DNA from: Methylococcales bacterium
GTDB lineage: Bacteria; Pseudomonadota; Gammaproteobacteria; Methylococcales; Methylomonadaceae
Reading direction: 5' to 3'
Assembly: GCA_030654015.1 (NCBI GenBank)
Contig: JAURYI010000092.1
Location: 1 to 64,000, forward strand
Length of the DNA stretch: 64,000 nucleotides
Part shown: positions 34,388 through 45,702 of the stretch, piece after piece
Position numbering within the stretch: position 1 is the first letter of the stretch
Layout: every line of letters starts with the position of its first letter
Notes under the pieces: generated by a model
Database searches by the model: none
Told to the model about the DNA's origin: nothing
The model's input: the letters and a program-made list of their open reading frames with translations, nothing else
Program-made: the position numbers and the translations under genes

Positions 34388-36100
34388 ATGCGTTTGCCTC
34401 GTTCAGAACTCGCTGAAGCGATTTATTATTGCCGTGATTCGTTTAAATCGGCGGCATTTTTTAGTTTGTTTATTAATATGTTAATGCTGTTTCCCTCCAT
34501 CTACATGATGCAGGTTTATGATCGTGTGTTAGGCAGCAACAGCACCTCTACACTGCTGATGCTGACTTTACTGGCGGTGTTATTGTTCGCTATGCTGGGC
34601 GCGTTGGAGTGGATACGCTCGCAAGTGTTGATTCGTGTCAGTACCCGTTTTGATTTATTACTGAATGAGCGGTTGTATCAAGTGCTGTTTCGTCAGGCAT
34701 TGGTCAGTGGCGGCAAATCCAGCACCCAACCGCTGAGTGATTTATTGGCATTGCGCCAGTTTTTAACAGGTCAAGGCTTGTTTGCCTTCTTTGATGCACC
34801 GTGGTTGCCCATTTATATAGGACTGCTGTTTTTATTTAATCCCGCTTTCGGTGCAGTGGCGATTGTGTCCGTACTGCTGTTGACTTTACTGGCAATCTGG
34901 AACGAACGCGCCACGCATGACGATTTAGAACAAGCCAACCAAATTTCCGTCGAAAGTTCCAACAGCACCGCGCGTAATTTACGCAATGCCGAAGTGGTTC
35001 ATGCCTTGGGTATGTTGCCCGCATTAATGGCACGCTGGAAAGTAAAACAACGCAAACTCATCATTTTACAAGCCTTGGCAAGTGAAAAAGGCGGTCTGAT
35101 TTCCGCATTATCAAAAACCTACCGCGTCACCATCCAATCGTTAATTTTAGGGCTGGGCGCGTGGTTGGCAATCAACAAACAAATCAGCCCTGGAGTGATG
35201 ATTGGCGGCTCTATTTTATTGGGTCGCGCATTAGCCCCTATTGATTTAATGATTGGCAGCTGGAAACAATTTTTAACCGCACGCACGGCTTACGGACGGC
35301 TGAATGAATTATTGGCAACGTTCCCCGCTGATGCCGACCGAATGCCGTTACCTGCACCTAAAGGCGCGTTGCGCGTTGAACAGGCGATTGTTGTACCACC
35401 CGGCTCTAAAATCCCCGTACTGAAAGGGCTGAATTTTGCCATCGAAGCAGGTACATCGGTGGCATTGGTCGGTGCGAGTGCGTCAGGCAAATCTACCTTA
35501 GCCCGCGCCTTATTAGGTATCTGGCCTGTTGCCAGCGGTGCGATTCGGTTGGACGGCGCGGACGTGATGCAGGGCGAGCGCAGTTTAGTCGGCCCGTATA
35601 TCGGCTATTTACCGCAGGATATAGAATTATTTGACGGCACGATTGCCGAAAATATCGCCCGTTTCGGTGAAGTCGATGCCAATCATGTGGTCGATGCGGC
35701 TATTGCGGCGGGTGTGCATGACATGATTTTACGCTTGCCGCAAGGTTACGATACCGAGATTGGTGGCGGGGGCGGGGCGTTATCCGCCGGTCAACGTCAG
35801 CGGGTCGGCTTAGCCCGCGCCATGTATGGCAACCCTGTGTTAGTGATATTGGATGAACCCAATTCTAATTTGGATGATGTCGGTGAAATGGCATTGGCAC
35901 AGGCGTTAATCAAACTGAAAAAAAGCGGCTGCACGGTGATTGCGATTACCCATCGGGTCGGTATTTTGGGCATCGTAGACAGGATTATGGTGTTGAATGA
36001 GGGCGCGTTAGTCTTGGACGGCGCACGAGACGAAGTATTGGCAAAACTAAATCAACGCCCTGCGCAAGCCCCACAACCCGTACAAGGTAAACCTGCATGA
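34388..36100 (+). CDS. type I secretion ATPase/permease (PrtD-like)
   Basis: Inner-membrane motor of a type I secretion system that exports a protein with a C-terminal signal. Read from the ATG at 34388 (AGGGAA upstream) it has 570 residues. There is no N-terminal C39-like domain, so it is of the PrtD class. The membrane domain (about 20-300) holds MMQVYDRVLGSNSTSTL, and the ATPase domain has Walker A (GASASGKST), signature LSAGQRQR and Walker B (LVILDEPNSNLD). It overlaps the adaptor gene by four bases. No RTX-type substrate gene is found in the window. Confidence 0.9.
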   Translation: MRLPRSELAEAIYYCRDSFKSAAFFSLFINMLMLFPSIYMMQVYDRVLGSNSTSTLLMLTLLAVLLFAMLGALEWIRSQVLIRVSTRFDLLLNERLYQVLFRQALVSGGKSSTQPLSDLLALRQFLTGQGLFAFFDAPWLPIYIGLLFLFNPAFGAVAIVSVLLLTLLAIWNERATHDDLEQANQISVESSNSTARNLRNAEVVHALGMLPALMARWKVKQRKLIILQALASEKGGLISALSKTYRVTIQSLILGLGAWLAINKQISPGVMIGGSILLGRALAPIDLMIGSWKQFLTARTAYGRLNELLATFPADADRMPLPAPKGALRVEQAIVVPPGSKIPVLKGLNFAIEAGTSVALVGASASGKSTLARALLGIWPVASGAIRLDGADVMQGERSLVGPYIGYLPQDIELFDGTIAENIARFGEVDANHVVDAAIAAGVHDMILRLPQGYDTEIGGGGGALSAGQRQRVGLARAMYGNPVLVILDEPNSNLDDVGEMALAQALIKLKKSGCTVIAITHRVGILGIVDRIMVLNEGALVLDGARDEVLAKLNQRPAQAPQPVQGKPA

Positions 36101-37440
36101 GTTTATACAAAACCAAACCCAGAGATTTAGATCAACTTGATGTGAATGAATTTGCCGACGACCGTCCGATTCGCCGCTTGGGTTATCTGCTTATTTTGAT
36201 TGTCTTCGGCGGCTTTGGTGCGTGGTCTTACTTTGCACCCTTAGGCAGCGCGGTATTAGCCCCTGGCAGTGTCACCGTTGAAGGCTATCGCAAAACCGTC
36301 CAGCATTTGGAAGGCGGGATTGTTAAAGCCCTTCATGTGCGTGATGGTGACAATGTCGTCAAAGGTCAGGTATTGGTAGAGCTGGATGACACCTCTACCC
36401 GTGCGCAATTAGAAACCTTACGCGGGCAATTATTTTCTGCACTGGCGCGGGAAGCGCGTTTAATCGCCGAGCGTGACGGCAAAACCAGTGTCAGTTATTC
36501 TGCTGAATTAAAAAGTCTTGGGATTGAGCCGCGCATACAAGAAAATATGCGTATTCAAGAACAATCTTTCGCGGTGCGTAAACAATCACGCAACGGCGAA
36601 ATCGCCATTCTCAAAGAACAACGCCAACAGCTACTGGCTAAAATTGAAGGGATTAAGGCACAAAGTACCAGCCGCAGCACGCTGTCATCCTCATTAAGCA
36701 AAGAATTGGTTGATTTTCGCGCGATGCTCAAAGAAGGCTATATCGAAAAACAAAAAGTCACTGAACTGGAACGGCGGTTAGCCGAATCAGAGGGCGATAA
36801 AGGCGATTTTGTTGCCAGTATTGCCACTGCACAAACCCAAATCAGTGAAATTTCCCTGAAAATTCTGCAAATTGAAAAAGACTTTCAGCGTGAAGTGGTG
36901 GAAGAACTCAGTAAGGTACAAACTGAACTGTCCGAACTGCACGAAAAAACCCAATGGCTGACCGATACCGTAGAGCGCACAATCATTAAATCGCCTGAAT
37001 CGGGTATGGTGTTGGGCTTAACCGTACACACCATCGGCGCAGTCATTCCACCAGGTGGGCATCTGCTTGATGTTGTCCCGCAACAAGAAGAACTCATCGT
37101 CGAAGCACAAATATCACCGATTGATATTGACAGAATTCGCCTCGGACAACAAACAGAGGTGCGTTTCAGTGCCTTCAAAAGTGCCAAGACGCTGAAAATA
37201 AACGGTAAATTACTGACCATCTCCGCCGACCGACTCACCGACGAGCAAAACAAAACCAGTTATTACCTCGGACGTATCGAAGTCGATAAAACAGGTTTGG
37301 ATGACCTGCGCAAAAATGACTTGGTGTTAGTTCCAGGTATGCCTGCGGAAGTATTGATCAATACGGGAGATAGAACTTTCATTGAATACCTGATGAAACC
37401 GCTCAGTAATGTGTTTGCCCGTTCATTTAATGAGGATTAA
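36097..37440 (+). CDS. type I secretion periplasmic adaptor (HlyD/PrtE family)
   Basis: A 447-residue membrane-fusion protein linking the ATPase to the outer-membrane channel. One membrane helix lies at residues 28-48, followed by ALGSAVLAPGSV-type beta segments, the VQHLEGGIVKALHVRDGD lipoyl half and a long coiled-coil hairpin (about 120-280). The second lipoyl half starts near TIIKSPESGMVLGL, and the C-terminal IEYLMKPLSNVFARSFNED matches the HlyD-family end. Start and end are both coupled to neighbours, so the three secretion genes form one operon. Confidence 0.92.
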   Translation: MSLYKTKPRDLDQLDVNEFADDRPIRRLGYLLILIVFGGFGAWSYFAPLGSAVLAPGSVTVEGYRKTVQHLEGGIVKALHVRDGDNVVKGQVLVELDDTSTRAQLETLRGQLFSALAREARLIAERDGKTSVSYSAELKSLGIEPRIQENMRIQEQSFAVRKQSRNGEIAILKEQRQQLLAKIEGIKAQSTSRSTLSSSLSKELVDFRAMLKEGYIEKQKVTELERRLAESEGDKGDFVASIATAQTQISEISLKILQIEKDFQREVVEELSKVQTELSELHEKTQWLTDTVERTIIKSPESGMVLGLTVHTIGAVIPPGGHLLDVVPQQEELIVEAQISPIDIDRIRLGQQTEVRFSAFKSAKTLKINGKLLTISADRLTDEQNKTSYYLGRIEVDKTGLDDLRKNDLVLVPGMPAEVLINTGDRTFIEYLMKPLSNVFARSFNED

Positions 37441-37444
37441 AACG

Positions 37445-39256
37445 ATGCGTTCAGTATGTTTGCTCTTAATCGGCTTGAGTTTTAGTGTCTCCAGTTACGC
37501 CGATAATTTACTGTCACTGTATCAACGTGCCTTGCTCGCCTCGCCTGAATTAAGCGGCAGTCAGTATGCTTTGGATATTGCCCGCGCCCAAGAAGACCAA
37601 TCGTTTGGTAAATTATTACCACAAGCGGTATTGAAAGGTAATTATTCAGGCAACAATCTAAAATACGAAACCAGAAGCGGCGACCAATACCCAGGTAAAA
37701 ACGCAGGTGTCACTATGCGGCAGCCGTTATTTGATTTACAAGCCTATTTGCTGATGAAAAGTCAGACCTCACGCACCGAACAAGGCGAAGAAAACCTGCT
37801 TGCCGCGCATCAGCAACTGATTTCCGACCTCGTTACCCGTTATGTAGATGCTTTGGAAGCGGCGGATAAAAGTGACATTATCAGCGCGGAACTCAGTTCC
37901 ACCGAAAAACAACTTGCCCGCGTTAAAGCCATGAATGAACGCCAAATGGCATTGATAACGGATTTATACGAACTGCAAGCCCGCGTTGAAACCCTGCGCA
38001 CCGCGCTCATCGAAAGCAACAATGACGCAAAAATCGCCTTGGAAAAATTACGCGAACTGACAGGCGATGCGGTGACGGGCATACAGCCCGTACGTCTGGA
38101 CAGCACAGAGCCGCCACCTGACGGCAGTGTTGATACATGGATAGATCAAGCGCACCGTATTAATCCTGAGTTAAACGGACTCAAACGTGCGGTTGAATCG
38201 GCAGATCAAAGTATATCCGCCTATCAGGCAGGGCATTTGCCGCGCGTTGAACTGCAAGCGTCAGGTAATTACAGTAATACGGCTTTCAACAATCAACAAA
38301 CACCCGCTTATACTGTCGGCACTATCGGTGTCGATATGACAATGCCGCTTTATGAAGGCGGCATTACCTCGGCGCGAGTGCGCGAAGCCGAAGGACGCAA
38401 AGGCTTAAGTAATAGCCAACTGGAACAAAAATTACGCGAGGTGGAAAAAATAACCCGCGCCGCTTATCTGGATATGACCAGTTCACCCGCGCGTAGTCTG
38501 GCAACCGACCGCCAACTGGAAGCCAACGAACAAGCCGAAGCGGCAATGGAAAAAGGCTATGAATTAGGCGTAGTGACGATTGTTGACCTGCTCAATGCAC
38601 AAAAACAATTATCCGAAGCCCGCAAAGTACAACGCCAATCGCGTTACCGTTATTTTAAAGCGCGGAGTAATTTACTACAGCAAGCAGGACGATTAGATGT
38701 TGAAGAACTGGCGAAATTAAACAGCTGGTTAGCAAGCGACAGCAGCGTTGCCAGTGCTATTGCTCAATCTGAGATTAAAGCCACCGACAAACCTGTGACA
38801 CCTGTCAGCAAGTCAGTTGATGACGCGACCAGCGAGATTGAAACGCCCGTTATTAACATAAAAAAACCTGCTAAACCTGCCGTCAATACCGTTGCCGCTC
38901 CTGCGCCTGTTCCTGTGCCGCAAACGGTAAGCAAACCCGCCGACAAGCCTGTGACCAATACCGTGACAACGCCTGTTGCCGTGCCTATTCCTGCTCCGCA
39001 AACAGTAAGTAAACCTGTTGCCGCGCCTGTGAACCCGCCGATTGCTCAACCGATTGTCAACGCCGTGCCGCCACCTGCTGCTATCGAACCGCTGACTAAA
39101 CCCAGCACCAGTGCGGCGGCAAATCCTGTGATTGAATCAGCAGTCAGTAACCGCCCGAAAGTGCGTGAGGGTGACTGTCGCTTTGTTCATGCGGATTATC
39201 GCAATCCTAAATATAAACACTGTTTGACTTTCACTGCACCTAACAAGCAACAATGA
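37445..39256 (+). CDS. TolC-family outer-membrane protein of the type I secretion system, with a long Pro-rich tail
   Basis: Read from the ATG at 37445 it is 603 residues with a signal peptide ending VSSYA. Residues about 20-430 are a normal TolC-like channel: LYQRALLASPEL, a second OEP repeat with VGTIGVDMTMPLYEGG, and ELGVVTIVDLLNAQKQL. Residues 430-603 are unusual: a Pro/Val/Ala/Lys tail with imperfect repeats such as PAPQTVSKP, ending in a short Cys-containing module (DCRFVHADYRNPKYKHCLTF). The tail would sit in the periplasm. The start lies five bases after the adaptor stop, and the end overlaps dtd by four bases. Confidence 0.88.
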   Translation: MRSVCLLLIGLSFSVSSYADNLLSLYQRALLASPELSGSQYALDIARAQEDQSFGKLLPQAVLKGNYSGNNLKYETRSGDQYPGKNAGVTMRQPLFDLQAYLLMKSQTSRTEQGEENLLAAHQQLISDLVTRYVDALEAADKSDIISAELSSTEKQLARVKAMNERQMALITDLYELQARVETLRTALIESNNDAKIALEKLRELTGDAVTGIQPVRLDSTEPPPDGSVDTWIDQAHRINPELNGLKRAVESADQSISAYQAGHLPRVELQASGNYSNTAFNNQQTPAYTVGTIGVDMTMPLYEGGITSARVREAEGRKGLSNSQLEQKLREVEKITRAAYLDMTSSPARSLATDRQLEANEQAEAAMEKGYELGVVTIVDLLNAQKQLSEARKVQRQSRYRYFKARSNLLQQAGRLDVEELAKLNSWLASDSSVASAIAQSEIKATDKPVTPVSKSVDDATSEIETPVINIKKPAKPAVNTVAAPAPVPVPQTVSKPADKPVTNTVTTPVAVPIPAPQTVSKPVAAPVNPPIAQPIVNAVPPPAAIEPLTKPSTSAAANPVIESAVSNRPKVREGDCRFVHADYRNPKYKHCLTFTAPNKQQ

Positions 39257-39690
39257 TTACCATCATTCAACGAGTAACCACCGCCACCGTCACTGTCAAT
39301 CAACAGGACATCGGCAAAATAGACACGGGGATTATGGCGTTGGTCGCGGTTGAAAAAACCGACACGCCACAACAAGCCGACCGCTTGCTGGAGCGTATTT
39401 TAAATTATCGGATTTTTGCCGATGAACAAGACCGTATGAATTTGAGCTTGCGGGATATTAACGGCGGTTTGTTGTTGGTGCCGCAATTCACCCTCGCGGC
39501 GAATACCGATAAAGGCAATCGCCCCAGTTTTGTGTCTGCCGCACCGCCTGAGCATGGACGTGATCTGTTTGCTTATTTGCAACAGCACGCTTTAAACGTT
39601 TATCCCAGTGTGCAGTTTGGCGAGTTTGGCGCGGATATGCAGGTGGCGTTGATTAATAACGGCCCTGTAACGTTTACCTTAAGAACCTAA
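39253..39690 (+). CDS. dtd: D-aminoacyl-tRNA deacylase
   Basis: Removes D-amino acids (and Gly from tRNA-Ala) from mischarged tRNAs. The 145-residue protein has the family marks: IQRVTTATVTV at the start, the catalytic-site SLRDINGGLLLVPQFTLAANT (here SLR replaces the commoner motif context) and the GPVTF motif near the end (NNGPVTFTL). It overlaps the tolC-like gene by four bases, so it rides on the secretion operon. It is followed by a double-hairpin repeat. Confidence 0.93.
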   Translation: MITIIQRVTTATVTVNQQDIGKIDTGIMALVAVEKTDTPQQADRLLERILNYRIFADEQDRMNLSLRDINGGLLLVPQFTLAANTDKGNRPSFVSAAPPEHGRDLFAYLQQHALNVYPSVQFGEFGADMQVALINNGPVTFTLRT

Positions 39691-39694
39691 GCAA

Positions 39695-39752
39695 CAGGAG
39701 TAAAACAGCTTTAGCTGTTTTACGTCCAATAGCTAAAGCTATTGGACTCCTG
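39695..39752. repeat. 58-bp double-hairpin palindromic element
   Basis: Outer arms CAGGAGT / ACTCCTG (39695-39701 and 39746-39752) enclose two separate perfect palindromes: TAAAACAGCTTTAGCTGTTTTA-type (39701-39722) and CCAATAGCTAAAGCTATTGG (39726-39745). A three-way junction results. It lies between the convergent dtd and dapB genes and could stop both, although no long T-run is present. Confidence 0.65.
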
Positions 39753-39762
39753 AGTTTTATAC

Positions 39763-40569
<807 letters not shown>

Positions 40570-40579
40570 TCAGCCCGCT

Positions 40580-41722
40580 TTAAGTAGTGAAGAAGTTTTT
40601 AATGCTGTCCAGCCACGTTGATTCTTGTGGGCTGTGATGCTTGCCGCTGGTGGTCAGTGCTTCGCCGAGTTTTTCAACTATCGCTTTTTGTTCGCTGGTC
40701 AAATTGACAGGCGTTTCCACTTGCACTTTACACAATAAATCACCGACAGGGCCGCCGCGTACTTGTTTAACGCCTTTGCCGCGCAGTCTGAATGATTTGC
40801 CTGTTTGCGTTTCCGCTGGGATTTTTAACAGCACTTTACCGTCTAGCGTAGGTACTTCAATTTCATCACCTAAACACGCGGTCACGAAACTAATCGGCAC
40901 TTCACAGTATAAATTCGCGCCATCACGGGTAAAAATGGCGTGTTGCTGGACTTGAATATCAATGTACAAATCACCAGACGGGCCGCCGCGTTCACCTGCT
41001 TCACCTTCACCTGCTAAACGAATTCTATCGCCCGTATCCACACCTGCGGGGATTTTTGCCGATAAGGTTTTGGTGTCTTGTACACGACCTTGACCGTAAC
41101 ATTTACCGCAGGGGTCTTTAATTTGTTTACCCGTACCGCGACAGGTCGGACACGCTTGTTGTATGGAAAAGAAGCCCTGCTGCATTCTGACCTGACCGTG
41201 ACCGTGACAGGTGGTACAAATAACAGGACTAGAGCCTTTTTTCGCACCTGAACCGCTACACTCGGTACACACCACCAACACAGGAATACGGATTTTCTTT
41301 TCCACACCCGCAACCGCTTCTTCCAAGGTTATTTCTATCGAATGACGTAAATCTGAACCGCGTTGACTGCCATTACTGCGCTGTCTACCGCCGCCACCGC
41401 CGCCAAAAATATCCCCGAATACGTCACCGAAAATATCGCCGAAACCTTCTGCACCGCCAAAGCCGCCCGCGCCTCTGCCGCCCATAGAAGGATCAACACC
41501 TGCGTGTCCGAATTGATCGTAAGCTGCGCGTTTTTTAGGATCGGATAAGATTTCGTAGGCTTCTTTGATTTGCTTGAATTTGACTTCAGCGGCTTCGGGG
41601 TTGTCCGCATTTCTGTCAGGATGATATTTCATCGCCTTGCTGCGGTAACTTTTCTTAATTTCTGCATCACTGGCGTTACGTTCAACACCCAGTAAGGTAT
41701 AAAAATCTTCTTTTGCTGCCAT
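40580..41722 (-). CDS. dnaJ: chaperone DnaJ
   Basis: Hsp40 co-chaperone that delivers substrates to DnaK and stimulates its ATPase. The 380-residue protein is a full type I J-protein: J-domain with the HPD motif (MKYHPDRN, about 31-38), Gly/Phe-rich linker (about 75-115), four CxxCxGxG zinc repeats ([32 protein letters not shown], about 150-220) and the C-terminal substrate-binding domain. dnaK is not in the window; the usual dnaK-dnaJ link is replaced by the signalling gene upstream. It is likely co-transcribed with dapB. Confidence 0.96.
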   Translation of the reverse strand: MAAKEDFYTLLGVERNASDAEIKKSYRSKAMKYHPDRNADNPEAAEVKFKQIKEAYEILSDPKKRAAYDQFGHAGVDPSMGGRGAGGFGGAEGFGDIFGDVFGDIFGGGGGGRQRSNGSQRGSDLRHSIEITLEEAVAGVEKKIRIPVLVVCTECSGSGAKKGSSPVICTTCHGHGQVRMQQGFFSIQQACPTCRGTGKQIKDPCGKCYGQGRVQDTKTLSAKIPAGVDTGDRIRLAGEGEAGERGGPSGDLYIDIQVQQHAIFTRDGANLYCEVPISFVTACLGDEIEVPTLDGKVLLKIPAETQTGKSFRLRGKGVKQVRGGPVGDLLCKVQVETPVNLTSEQKAIVEKLGEALTTSGKHHSPQESTWLDSIKNFFTT

Positions 41723-41857
41723 TGGTTAATAATCTACTGTTAAATTTTCGTGGGGGTTATTATAAAACAGATGGAGCGGTATCGTTAAATAGCGTTGCCC
41801 TATCTATCGACCCGATATGGTGACAAATTATAAAATATCCAGCTTATTGCCGTTTTG

Positions 41858-44800
41858 TTATGGGTGCGTGTTATCAGTCAGCAAAGATTCAAATTCATCT
41901 ATCGGCACGGGCTTGCTGAACAAATAGCCCTGATAGACCAAGCAACCATGTTGCTCCAGAAAAGTGCGTTGCGCTTCGGTTTCCACGCCTTCTGCAATCA
42001 CTTTCAGCCCCAAATTATGCGCCATGGCAATAATAGTTTGTACGATAGCGGCATCATCGCTATCAACAGTAATATCACGCACAAAACTGTAATCTATTTT
42101 GAGTTCGTGAATAGGCAGCTTTTTCAAACTGGACAGTGAGGAATAGCCTGTACCGAAGTCATCCATAGAAAAATGTACGCCTACATCACGCAGTGCTTCC
42201 ATTTTAGTAACCGTGTCATTAACATCATCCAACACCAGACTTTCGGTTAATTCCAAAGTGAGTTTATCGGGATTAATCTCCGTAAGGTTCAGCACTTGAC
42301 GCACTTGTTCGACAAAGTCGGGCTGATGGAATTGTTTGGCACTGACATTGACAGCCAGTACCAAATGATGTGCCTGTGGATTATTTTCCCATGCTTTGAG
42401 CTGCATACAGGCTTGTTCCAGTACCCATTGCCCGATAGGCATAATCAAGCCTGTCTGTTCTGCCAGATGAATAAAATCGGCGGGGAAAATCAAGCCTGTG
42501 TCTGGGTGTTGCCAGCGAATCAGCACTTCGGCACTGACGATTTTTCCATCGTGGGTGTTTTGTGTTTGATAATAAAGTACAAACTGCTCTTGTTCCAATG
42601 CCTGCCGCAAGGCAAGCTCCTGACTGACACGCGCATTAATGGCGGTCTGCATTGTCGGGTTAAAGAAACACGCCGTATTACGCCCCGATGCCTTGGCTTC
42701 ATACATGGCAATATCGGCTTGTTTTAACAATTCTTCTCTGCTGGTTTGATGATCTTTGAACAGAGTAATGCCGATACTGCCTGAAGTATGATATTCGTGT
42801 GAAACCAACTGGTAAGATTCACTTATGGTTGTAGTGATTTTATTAGCAATCAGTTGGGTATATTTCTTCGCCTCATCGGGTAAGTCACTCAATTCTGTCA
42901 GAATCACCACGAATTCATCGCCGCCCAAACGCGCAACCGTATCGCTGTCGCGGACACAGGATTGAAGACGGGCAGCCACTTCTTGCAACAACATATCGCC
43001 GATGTTGTGTCCTAGGGTGTCATTAAGCGTCTTAAAATCATCCAAATCAATAAATAACACCGCGCCTAATTTGCCGCTGAATTCACTGGCTATTAATGCG
43101 TGGTGCAGTCTATCCAGTAGTGAACGTCTGTTCGGCAGGTGCGTGAGCGTGTCGTAAAACGCCAAATGTTTAATTTCATCCGCCGCTGCTTTGCTCTCGG
43201 TAATATCGGTGAACGTACCGACATAATTGGTTATTTGCCCCTCGGCATTTTTAACAGCGGTGATAAACAGGCGTGCAGGGTAGTTTTCACCGCCTTTGCG
43301 CTTATTCCACAGCTCACCTTCCCAACTGCCAGTGCAATGAATGCTATTCCACATCTCCGAATAAAAATCCCTATTCTGATAGCCTGAACTCAGCATACGC
43401 GGATTTTTGTCTATCACGTCTGCACTGGTATAGCCTGTAATGTGCGTGAAGGCTTTATTCACGCGAATTATATGGTTATTCACATCGGTAATAATCGTTC
43501 CTTCCTTCGACTCAAAAGCCGTTGCCGCAATGCGAAGTTCGGTTTCAATTTTTTTCCGCTCGGTAATATCACGAATAGAACCGCAACAACCCACTAAAAC
43601 GCCCGCCTCGCTATACAAAGATTGGCAGTTGTACTCAATCCAGCGTTCATCACCATCACGATGGATGATTTTCATATCTAAATGCTGTTCATCACGGTTC
43701 GCATAGGCTTTGTCCAGAATGTTGTAGCTGGTGCGATAATCTGGATAAAGTATAGTTTTCAAAAAATCGGGCGTAGTCGCGATCTCCGCTGGCGAATAAC
43801 CAGAAATTTTAGTACAAGCAGGTGAGTTGTAAGTCATCAGAAAATGTTCATCGGTAATGAAAATCCAGTCACTGGTATTTTCTGCCAGTAAGCGAAACTG
43901 GTTTTCTGATGCCTGTAAAGCCTGCTGCGCTTTTCTGATGTCGCTTATATCAATATAAGTGAGTGTTAAACCTGCCATTTTTTTATTAACATCTCGATAA
44001 GGCGTGATACGACGCAGTAACGTACACTGCCCCCCCCAAGCAAGTTGTTTCTCGATAGCGTCCTGCCCCGCAAGCACGCTGTCAATATCAGTGTATAAAC
44101 TTTCATCTGTGTGCAAGGGATGAAAATGCCGCAAATCCCGACCGATGTCACGCGGCACGAGCGGGAATATTTCAACTGCCTTGGGGGTAAACAGCTGTAT
44201 CAAACCCTCGTTGTCAATAAATATGGTCGCCAAATCAGTGGAGTGAATCAGATTATTGAGGTTATTGGAGACTTTATTCAGCTCACAAATCTTCTGCTCG
44301 TGTTCTGCATTGACGCTGTACAGCTCTTCGTTGACCGAATGCAGCTCCTCATTGGTACTTTGCAACTCCTCGTTAGAAGCGAGCAGTTCTTCATTGGTCG
44401 CTTGCAGCTCTTCGTTAATAGTCTCTAATTCTTCCACGGTACTTTGTAACGATTCACGCGCCTGCCGTAACTCCGTTTCCAGATAATGAAGTTGCGTCGC
44501 CACTTGACTATCAATTTCGATGGCGGGTGTACTGCTTGTGGTAACGTTGATATTCTGCGTGTCGGGTACTTGCTCCTCCAGCAATACAATATAGTAGGTG
44601 GTGTTATCGGTGTTTTCAGGTAACGGTTCAACCGTAATATCGAGATGACACGAAATATCGCCCTCGGAAAAGGGAATACCTTTCAACGAAACTCTCATTT
44701 TGCGTTGCTCGGCGTTGCGCAACGCGGTCATCAATGCGATGCGTAATTTGCCTTCTGCCATAGCCGACAACTCTGTGCTGACGATACCTGTTGGCGGACG

Positions 44801-45619
44801 CAAATAACGCGCGGCATTGCCAAAGATATGTAACGCTTCCTGCTGATCGTTCACCAAAATGCCCGAAGGAATAAAGCGCGTCAGCAAGGCATCATAGACA
44901 CGTCCTATGCGCAGGTTTTTCGCACTCGACTGGTGTTCTGTTTTATGTGCATAAAGCAAGGGTGCGCGTAGGTTGGCAATCAAACGGTCTTCGCGAATCT
45001 TCGTGAATACTTTCCAATGTTGATCTTCGGTGTGAAATTGAGTTGCCAATTCACCCAGTCCTTCACTCGCGCCCAAGATCAGATAGCCGTTGATTTTGAG
45101 TGCAAAATGAAAGAAGGCAATCGCCCGCATCTGTGCGGGATTCTGTAAATAAATCAGCAGATTGCGACAACTCACTAAATCAATGCGGGTAAAAGGCGGG
45201 TCTTTCAATACATTGTGTTCGGAAAAAATCAGCGTTTTGCGTAAATTCGCAATGACTTTATAACTACCATCGGTTTGGGTGATGAAATATTTTTCGCGCA
45301 ATACCTCAGGCAGTTCAGAAAAACTGCTGGGCAGGTAAATGCCCTCAGCGGCAAAACGCAGTGATTCACGGTGCAGGTCAGTCGCCAGAATTTTCAGCCG
45401 TGGCTGTTTGCCGAGGTGTTCAAAGGCTTCGAGAAACAGAATAGCGATTGAATAGGCTTCTTCGCCCGTCGAGCAACCGCACACCCAAACGCGCACCTCG
45501 TTTGCATCAATCGCGCGCGTTTTTAAAATTTTGGGAATGACTTTTTGCCGCAGCACCTCAAACGCCTCTGGGTCACGGAAAAAACGGGTGACACCAATCA
45601 ATAAATCCTTGTACAGCAA
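41858..45619 (-). CDS. CheR-PAS-GGDEF-EAL signalling protein (3' part of a frameshifted CheB-CheR fusion)
   Basis: This 1253-residue frame starts inside the CheR N-terminal domain; homology-like sequence in the same frame continues upstream to about 45850 without an ATG. Domains in order: CheR methyltransferase (1-235, [16 protein letters not shown]), coiled coil of NEEL heptads (about 370-450), three PAS domains (about 450-810), GGDEF (about 830-990) with intact LGGDEF and an RxxD inhibitory site five residues before it, then EAL (about 1005-1250). The EAL motif reads EVL, with DDFGTGYSS and VIAEGVETE conserved. It should link receptor-type methylation logic to cyclic-di-GMP turnover. It was probably one protein with the CheB part at 45703-46428. 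Confidence 0.85.
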   Translation of the reverse strand: MLYKDLLIGVTRFFRDPEAFEVLRQKVIPKILKTRAIDANEVRVWVCGCSTGEEAYSIAILFLEAFEHLGKQPRLKILATDLHRESLRFAAEGIYLPSSFSELPEVLREKYFITQTDGSYKVIANLRKTLIFSEHNVLKDPPFTRIDLVSCRNLLIYLQNPAQMRAIAFFHFALKINGYLILGASEGLGELATQFHTEDQHWKVFTKIREDRLIANLRAPLLYAHKTEHQSSAKNLRIGRVYDALLTRFIPSGILVNDQQEALHIFGNAARYLRPPTGIVSTELSAMAEGKLRIALMTALRNAEQRKMRVSLKGIPFSEGDISCHLDITVEPLPENTDNTTYYIVLLEEQVPDTQNINVTTSSTPAIEIDSQVATQLHYLETELRQARESLQSTVEELETINEELQATNEELLASNEELQSTNEELHSVNEELYSVNAEHEQKICELNKVSNNLNNLIHSTDLATIFIDNEGLIQLFTPKAVEIFPLVPRDIGRDLRHFHPLHTDESLYTDIDSVLAGQDAIEKQLAWGGQCTLLRRITPYRDVNKKMAGLTLTYIDISDIRKAQQALQASENQFRLLAENTSDWIFITDEHFLMTYNSPACTKISGYSPAEIATTPDFLKTILYPDYRTSYNILDKAYANRDEQHLDMKIIHRDGDERWIEYNCQSLYSEAGVLVGCCGSIRDITERKKIETELRIAATAFESKEGTIITDVNNHIIRVNKAFTHITGYTSADVIDKNPRMLSSGYQNRDFYSEMWNSIHCTGSWEGELWNKRKGGENYPARLFITAVKNAEGQITNYVGTFTDITESKAAADEIKHLAFYDTLTHLPNRRSLLDRLHHALIASEFSGKLGAVLFIDLDDFKTLNDTLGHNIGDMLLQEVAARLQSCVRDSDTVARLGGDEFVVILTELSDLPDEAKKYTQLIANKITTTISESYQLVSHEYHTSGSIGITLFKDHQTSREELLKQADIAMYEAKASGRNTACFFNPTMQTAINARVSQELALRQALEQEQFVLYYQTQNTHDGKIVSAEVLIRWQHPDTGLIFPADFIHLAEQTGLIMPIGQWVLEQACMQLKAWENNPQAHHLVLAVNVSAKQFHQPDFVEQVRQVLNLTEINPDKLTLELTESLVLDDVNDTVTKMEALRDVGVHFSMDDFGTGYSSLSSLKKLPIHELKIDYSFVRDITVDSDDAAIVQTIIAMAHNLGLKVIAEGVETEAQRTFLEQHGCLVYQGYLFSKPVPIDEFESLLTDNTHP

Positions 45620-45702
45620 GTCGAGTTCAGTGCGGTCATCTTGGATGCGCTGCCCATATTCTTCAATACTGATGTGTTCTGGATGCAGGGCAATGCGTCG
45701 CT

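Noticed and set aside
44250-44480. Tandem DNA repeat in the signalling gene as a possible recombination artefact
   Set aside because: It encodes the regular NEEL heptad coiled coil that is normal in CheB-CheR-PAS proteins.
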